A DNA stretch of 64,000 nucleotides from Streptomyces xinghaiensis S187 (lineage in GTDB: Bacteria > Actinomycetota > Actinomycetes > Streptomycetales > Streptomycetaceae): NCBI RefSeq assembly GCF_000220705.2, contig NZ_CP023202.1, positions 5,362,501 through 5,426,500 on the forward strand, given 5' to 3'. Positions 60,782 through 64,000 of the stretch are shown piece by piece (the stretch's first letter is position 1; the number at the start of each line of letters is the position of its first letter). The notes under the pieces were generated by a model, which saw only the letters and a program-made list of their open reading frames with translations, was not told where the DNA came from and made no database searches. The translations under genes and the position numbers were made by a program.

Positions 60782-60822
60782 TCCGGCCGGGGACCCCGGT
60801 CGCGGCGGGGTCCCCGGCCGGA
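60782..60822. terminator. bidirectional hairpin after the toroid gene
   Basis: Perfect 16-bp arms tccggccggggacccc (60782-60797) and its complement (60807-60822) with a 9-nt loop, between convergent stops. Confidence 0.78.
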
Positions 60823-60844
60823 CGGCTGCGAGCCCGGCCGGGGG

Positions 60845-61141
60845 TCAGGCCCCGCGCGGCATACGGGCCGCCAGGGCGTGCCCGATGGCGAGGTACACCA
60901 CCGCCGGCAGGCCGTAGTTCAGCACCACGCGCAGCCAGTCGAGTTCCATCGTGAAGAGGTCGCGGGACCATCCGGCCAGCCAGTGGGCCGCGTTCTGGAC
61001 GAAGTTCACCAGGTCGTTCGCCCGGTTCGCGTCGAGCAGATACATGATGATCCACAGGACCAGGATTCCCGCGGCCACATCAGCCACCAGCCGGATCGCC
61101 GCGGCCGCGGTACTGCCGCCTGAACGTCGGTAAGGGCTCAT
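60845..61141 (-). CDS. small membrane protein
   Basis: A 98-residue protein with two hydrophobic segments (AIRLVADVAAGILVLWIIMYLL and LRVVLNYGLPAVVYLAIGHALA) and an amphipathic middle (VNFVQNAAHWLAGWSRDLF). It is a common streptomycete hypothetical. The start MSPYRRSGG at 61141 is preferred for its size; an ATG at 61165 is in frame. The 306 bp upstream to 61447 contain no gene I can support. Confidence 0.75.
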   Translation of the reverse strand: MSPYRRSGGSTAAAAIRLVADVAAGILVLWIIMYLLDANRANDLVNFVQNAAHWLAGWSRDLFTMELDWLRVVLNYGLPAVVYLAIGHALAARMPRGA

Positions 61142-61447
61142 GCACCCCCGTCTTGCCCGGTTCATGCCACGGAAACCCCTCCGGGGGCGCGAGCGGTACG
61201 GAACAGCCGGAACCGTCAAGTCCGGTACCGGGCGGGTGGGTACGCCGGGGGCTGCCGGGGCCACCGTGGCGGCCCAGTCCGCGAGCCGGGTACGAGGGCG
61301 CGGAGCATCCCGTGAACGGCCGCGGCCCCCGGCCCTCCCGGACGTCCCGGTGACGGGACGGAACGGGGGAGCGGGGGCCGGGGAAACCACCGTGCCCGGC
61401 ACCGTGCGGCACGAGGCGGTGCCGTGAAGGGCCGGGCGGCGCCGGGA

Positions 61448-62323
61448 TCAGCCGCGCTGGATGCCGGAGGTGTCCTGGAGGACGCCGCGCCGGCCGTCCT
61501 GGGTCTGCGCGACGAGCGCCTGACCGCGCTGCTCGACCGCCAGGTACCAGGTGCCGGGCGCCAGTTCGGCGATCGGCGTCGGGGAGCCGTCCTCCGCGTA
61601 CAGCGGGCGGGCCACCGGCACCGCGAACCAGAACGGGGAGAAGTCGCCCCCGCCGTGCGGCGGCTGGCCGGCCTGCGGGCCGGGCGCCGGGGCCCCCGCC
61701 TGCGGCTGGCCGCCGTACGACGGCTGCTGCCCGCCGGGGCCGGGCTGTCCCGCCGGGCCCGGGTAGCCGTAGCCCTGCGGCGGCTGCTGCTGCTGGCCGC
61801 CCGGGTAGCCGTAGCCGCCCGGGGCCGGGGCGCCCGGTCCGGCCCCGTACGGGGTGGGGGCCTGCGGCTTCGGGGCGCCCAGCAGGGACGCCTGGAGGGC
61901 GGGCACCCGGCTCGGCAGCAGGGCGCCGGCGGCCAGCGCGAGCCCGCCGAGCAGCGCGAGGATCGCGCCGAGGCCGACGCTCACGCCGTCCGGCGTCACG
62001 ATGAGGCCCCAGACGGAGTTCCAGGCGGCGGCCAGCGCCAGCCCGGTACCCCACTCGCCGAGGGACAGCCCGAGGACCTTGCGGCCCTGCGGCTGGAAAC
62101 GGCCCGCGATCAGCAGACCCGTCGCGATCAGGCCGAGCAGGAAGACTGCGGGCAGGACCAGCAACAGCCGGTCGACGTCCCAGGCGTTGGGCAGGTCCTT
62201 CACCTGGTCGCAGAACTCGCCTTCGCAGTCCACGGAGTAGTAATTCAGGAACGAGGCGATGAACAGCAACACCGCTGCTCCGATCACCACGCCGTCGCCT
62301 CGAGTGAGGGAGCGGATGTTCAC
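61448..62323 (-). CDS. four-helix membrane protein with Pro/Gln/Gly-rich linker
   Basis: A 291-residue protein starting with GTG. Four membrane segments in the first 150 residues (GVVIGAAVLLFIASFLNYYS, LLLVLPAVFLLGLIATGLLIA and two more) surround a Cys pair in VDCEGEFCDQ. Then comes a 90-residue Pro/Gly/Gln/Tyr linker and a C-terminal beta segment (FWFAVPVARPLYAEDGSPTPIAELAPGTWYLAVEQRGQALVAQT). The layout resembles DUF5336-type actinobacterial proteins. Function unknown. Confidence 0.78.
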   Translation of the reverse strand: MNIRSLTRGDGVVIGAAVLLFIASFLNYYSVDCEGEFCDQVKDLPNAWDVDRLLLVLPAVFLLGLIATGLLIAGRFQPQGRKVLGLSLGEWGTGLALAAAWNSVWGLIVTPDGVSVGLGAILALLGGLALAAGALLPSRVPALQASLLGAPKPQAPTPYGAGPGAPAPGGYGYPGGQQQQPPQGYGYPGPAGQPGPGGQQPSYGGQPQAGAPAPGPQAGQPPHGGGDFSPFWFAVPVARPLYAEDGSPTPIAELAPGTWYLAVEQRGQALVAQTQDGRRGVLQDTSGIQRG

Positions 62324-62559
62324 GTAAGGTCCTTCGTCGTCTCGTGAGTGTGGTTGCTGCCGCCGGTGCGCGGGTGGCCTGGCGCGGGGGTGGCCCCCCA
62401 TCGTACGGACGGACAAATCGCCCTGTGGTGCGGGGTGTGACAGCGGGTCACCATGACGTTCGCTTCCCCCCGCTTTCCCCGTTTCCTCCCCCGTTTCCCC
62501 GTTCGGCCCGGCTCTCCCCCTTCTTCAGGGCGGCCGGGGAGGGCCATGGGCGGTGCCGT

Positions 62560-63507
62560 TCACGTCGTCAGGAAGGACTCCACGCCGTCCGCGATCCCCC
62601 GGGCCGCGCGCCCGCGCCACCGCGCGCTGGTGAACTGTTCGGCGTCGCGCGCGTTCCGCATGTTGCCGCACTCGACGAACACCTTGGGGACCGTGGAGAG
62701 GTTGAGCCCGCCGAGGTCGGAGCGTACATCCAAGCCGCTGCCGCCGCCGAGGTAATCCGCGGGCCGGAAACCGGTCTCCCGGGCGTATGCGCCGGCGACG
62801 CGCTCGCCCAGTTCGCGGGAGGGCTTCGTGATCGCGGCGGTGTCCGCCCGGCCTTCCCGGACCCGGCCCGGGAGGATCACATGGAAGCCCCGGGCGCCTG
62901 CCGGGGCGCCGTCGGCGTGGACGGAGACGACGGCGTCGGCGCCCGCCTCGTTGCCGATCTCGGCGCGCTCGTCGATACAGGGTCCGTACGGGCGGTCGCC
63001 GTCCTGGGTCAGCACGACCTCGGCGCCGCGCTGTTCGAGCAGCGTGCGGATTCTGCGCGCGACGTCGAGGGTGAACTCGGCCTCGGCGTAACCGGAGCCG
63101 GTGGCCGTCCCGGTGGTGTCGCACTCCTTGCGGTGGGTGCCGATGTCGACGGTCCGGGCGATCTCGCGCGGGTGGTCGCGGTTGCCCGGGTTGTGCCCGG
63201 GGTCGATGACGACGACCTTGCCGGCCAGCGGCCCGTCCCGGTCACCGGCACCGCCACCGGCGCCGTTCCCGCCGCTCGCCGAGGGCGCCGGTGCCCCCGG
63301 GCCGGGCTCCGCGGACGGCGCCGGGGAGACCCCGCCGTGCGGCCGCCCCGCCGGCGCGCCGCTCCCGCGGCCGCCCTCGACCGGGCCGCCGGCCGCCGAC
63401 TGCCAGACCAGCCATCCGGCCACACCGGCGGGCACCAGCACGGACAGCCCGATCAGCGCACGGCGGCGGGCCCGGCGGGGCCGTGCGAAAGAGTTGCCGT
63501 TCGACAC
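62560..63507 (-). CDS. N-acetylmuramoyl-L-alanine amidase (Amidase_3)
   Basis: A 315-residue cell-wall amidase that cleaves the lactyl-amide bond of peptidoglycan. A signal anchor (RRALIGLSVLVPAGVAGWLVW) and a Ser/Gly/Pro linker precede the catalytic domain. Zn ligands are His in VVIDPGHNPGN, Glu in SGYAEAEFTLD and His in AVVSVHADGAP. The catalytic Glu is in FVECGNMRNARD. A Cys-containing loop (HRKECDTTG) is typical of the actinobacterial Rv3717-like group. Confidence 0.92.
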   Translation of the reverse strand: MSNGNSFARPRRARRRALIGLSVLVPAGVAGWLVWQSAAGGPVEGGRGSGAPAGRPHGGVSPAPSAEPGPGAPAPSASGGNGAGGGAGDRDGPLAGKVVVIDPGHNPGNRDHPREIARTVDIGTHRKECDTTGTATGSGYAEAEFTLDVARRIRTLLEQRGAEVVLTQDGDRPYGPCIDERAEIGNEAGADAVVSVHADGAPAGARGFHVILPGRVREGRADTAAITKPSRELGERVAGAYARETGFRPADYLGGGSGLDVRSDLGGLNLSTVPKVFVECGNMRNARDAEQFTSARWRGRAARGIADGVESFLTT

Positions 63508-63530
63508 GTCGGCGATGCTATCGGCGGGGG

Positions 63531-64000
63531 TCAGCTCTCCGCGCCCGTACGGCGCAGCACGTGCAGGGAGCCGGTGGCCGACACCTCGGTGAAGTCCCCG
63601 GACTCCAGGGCACGGCGGTAGATCCGGTACGGGGCCTGGCCGCCGTCCGCCGGATCGGCGAAGACGTCGTGGATGAGCAGCAGCCCGCCGGGCGCCAGAT
63701 GCGGGGTCCAGCCCTCGTAGTCCGCGGTCGCGTGCTCGTCGGTGTGGCCCCCGTCGACGAAGACCAGGCCGAGCGGCCGGCCCCAGACCCGCGCCACCTG
63801 CGGCGAGCGGCCCACGATCGCGACGACGTGCTCCTCCAGCCCGGCGGCGTGCAGGGTGCGGCGGAAGACGGGAAGGGTGTCCATCCGGCCCACCTCCGGG
63901 TCCACCAGGCCGGCGTCGTGGTACTCCCAGCCGGGCTGCTGCTCCTCCGAGCCGCGGTGGTGGTCCACGGTCACGGCGACGGTGCCGGCGCCCCGGGCGG
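63531..64000 (-). CDS. class I SAM-dependent methyltransferase, partial (5' end beyond window)
   Basis: The frame is open to the right edge, so only the C-terminal 156 or so codons are present. They show GLVFVDGGHTDEHATADYEGWTPHLAPGGLLLIHDVF, the acidic motif and beta5 of Methyltransf_24-type enzymes, with IVGRSPQVARVWGRP before it. The SAM-binding glycine motif should lie outside the window. Product unknown. Confidence 0.8.
   Translation of the reverse strand, partial: ARGAGTVAVTVDHHRGSEEQQPGWEYHDAGLVDPEVGRMDTLPVFRRTLHAAGLEEHVVAIVGRSPQVARVWGRPLGLVFVDGGHTDEHATADYEGWTPHLAPGGLLLIHDVFADPADGGQAPYRIYRRALESGDFTEVSATGSLHVLRRTGAES

Overview
The window reads as chromosome of a Streptomyces or close relative. 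GC is very high, GTG starts and 1-4 bp stop/start overlaps are common, and it carries a complete SapB (ram) morphogen locus, a Ku/LigD pair, DUF6230/DUF6114 proteins and a Streptomyces-type mercury operon with an ArsR-class regulator. No rRNA, tRNA or CRISPR array was seen.

Positions 57-12451 are one inserted element of about 12.4 kb that splits an ATP-dependent DNA ligase gene (ligD ligase domain, minus strand). The N-terminal part ends near 12452 just after nucleotidyltransferase motif V, and the start of the missing OB-fold is readable in the same strand at 57-1. The element carries three translationally coupled minus-strand genes: a tyrosine integrase, an XRE-type regulator and a large protein with nine zinc ribbons plus a degenerate integrase-like domain. 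It also carries a mercury-resistance block bounded by perfect 58-bp inverted repeats (94-151 and 8464-8521). In that block merA-merB run rightward. A leftward operon starts with the ArsR regulator and continues through a MerT-like protein, a redoxin lipoprotein, CcdA, VKOR, a small Cys-rich membrane protein and a second MerA-like flavoprotein.

From 12452 to 24600 come the NHEJ genes (ligD polymerase domain, divergent ku), a DedA protein, a Cu/Zn-SOD-like protein, a PhoD phosphatase, a secreted HNH nuclease and a FetB-like permease. Then follows an IS607-type element (serine recombinase plus TnpB). Immediately after tnpB is a yybP-ykoY (manganese) riboswitch leading a GDT1/UPF0016 transporter gene.

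From 24600 to 41000 are a HAD phosphatase, two paralogous zinc-ribbon/peptidoglycan-binding membrane proteins sharing an identical upstream element, a DHA2-type MFS exporter fused to a MarR-like domain, an acetyltransferase, a two-gene operon of unknown function, a YVTN-propeller/Ig-like protein, a GT87-PAP2 fusion, and a secreted protein with a DUF6114/DUF6230 pair.

From 41140 to 48075 a cobalamin riboswitch heads a five-gene overlapping operon: a surface alpha/alpha-toroid protein, a second surface protein, EcfT, a fused double ATPase and an ECF S component. Together these look like a B12 capture and uptake system.

From 48440 to 56181 lies the ram locus: ramC, ramS, ramA, ramB and convergent ramR. 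It is followed by a KstR-like TetR regulator and, behind an exact match to the KstR operator pattern, an operon for a glycosyltransferase, a methyltransferase and a toroid protein. The window ends with two small membrane proteins, a cell-wall amidase and a methyltransferase cut by the right edge. Several convergent gene pairs are separated by perfect hairpins.
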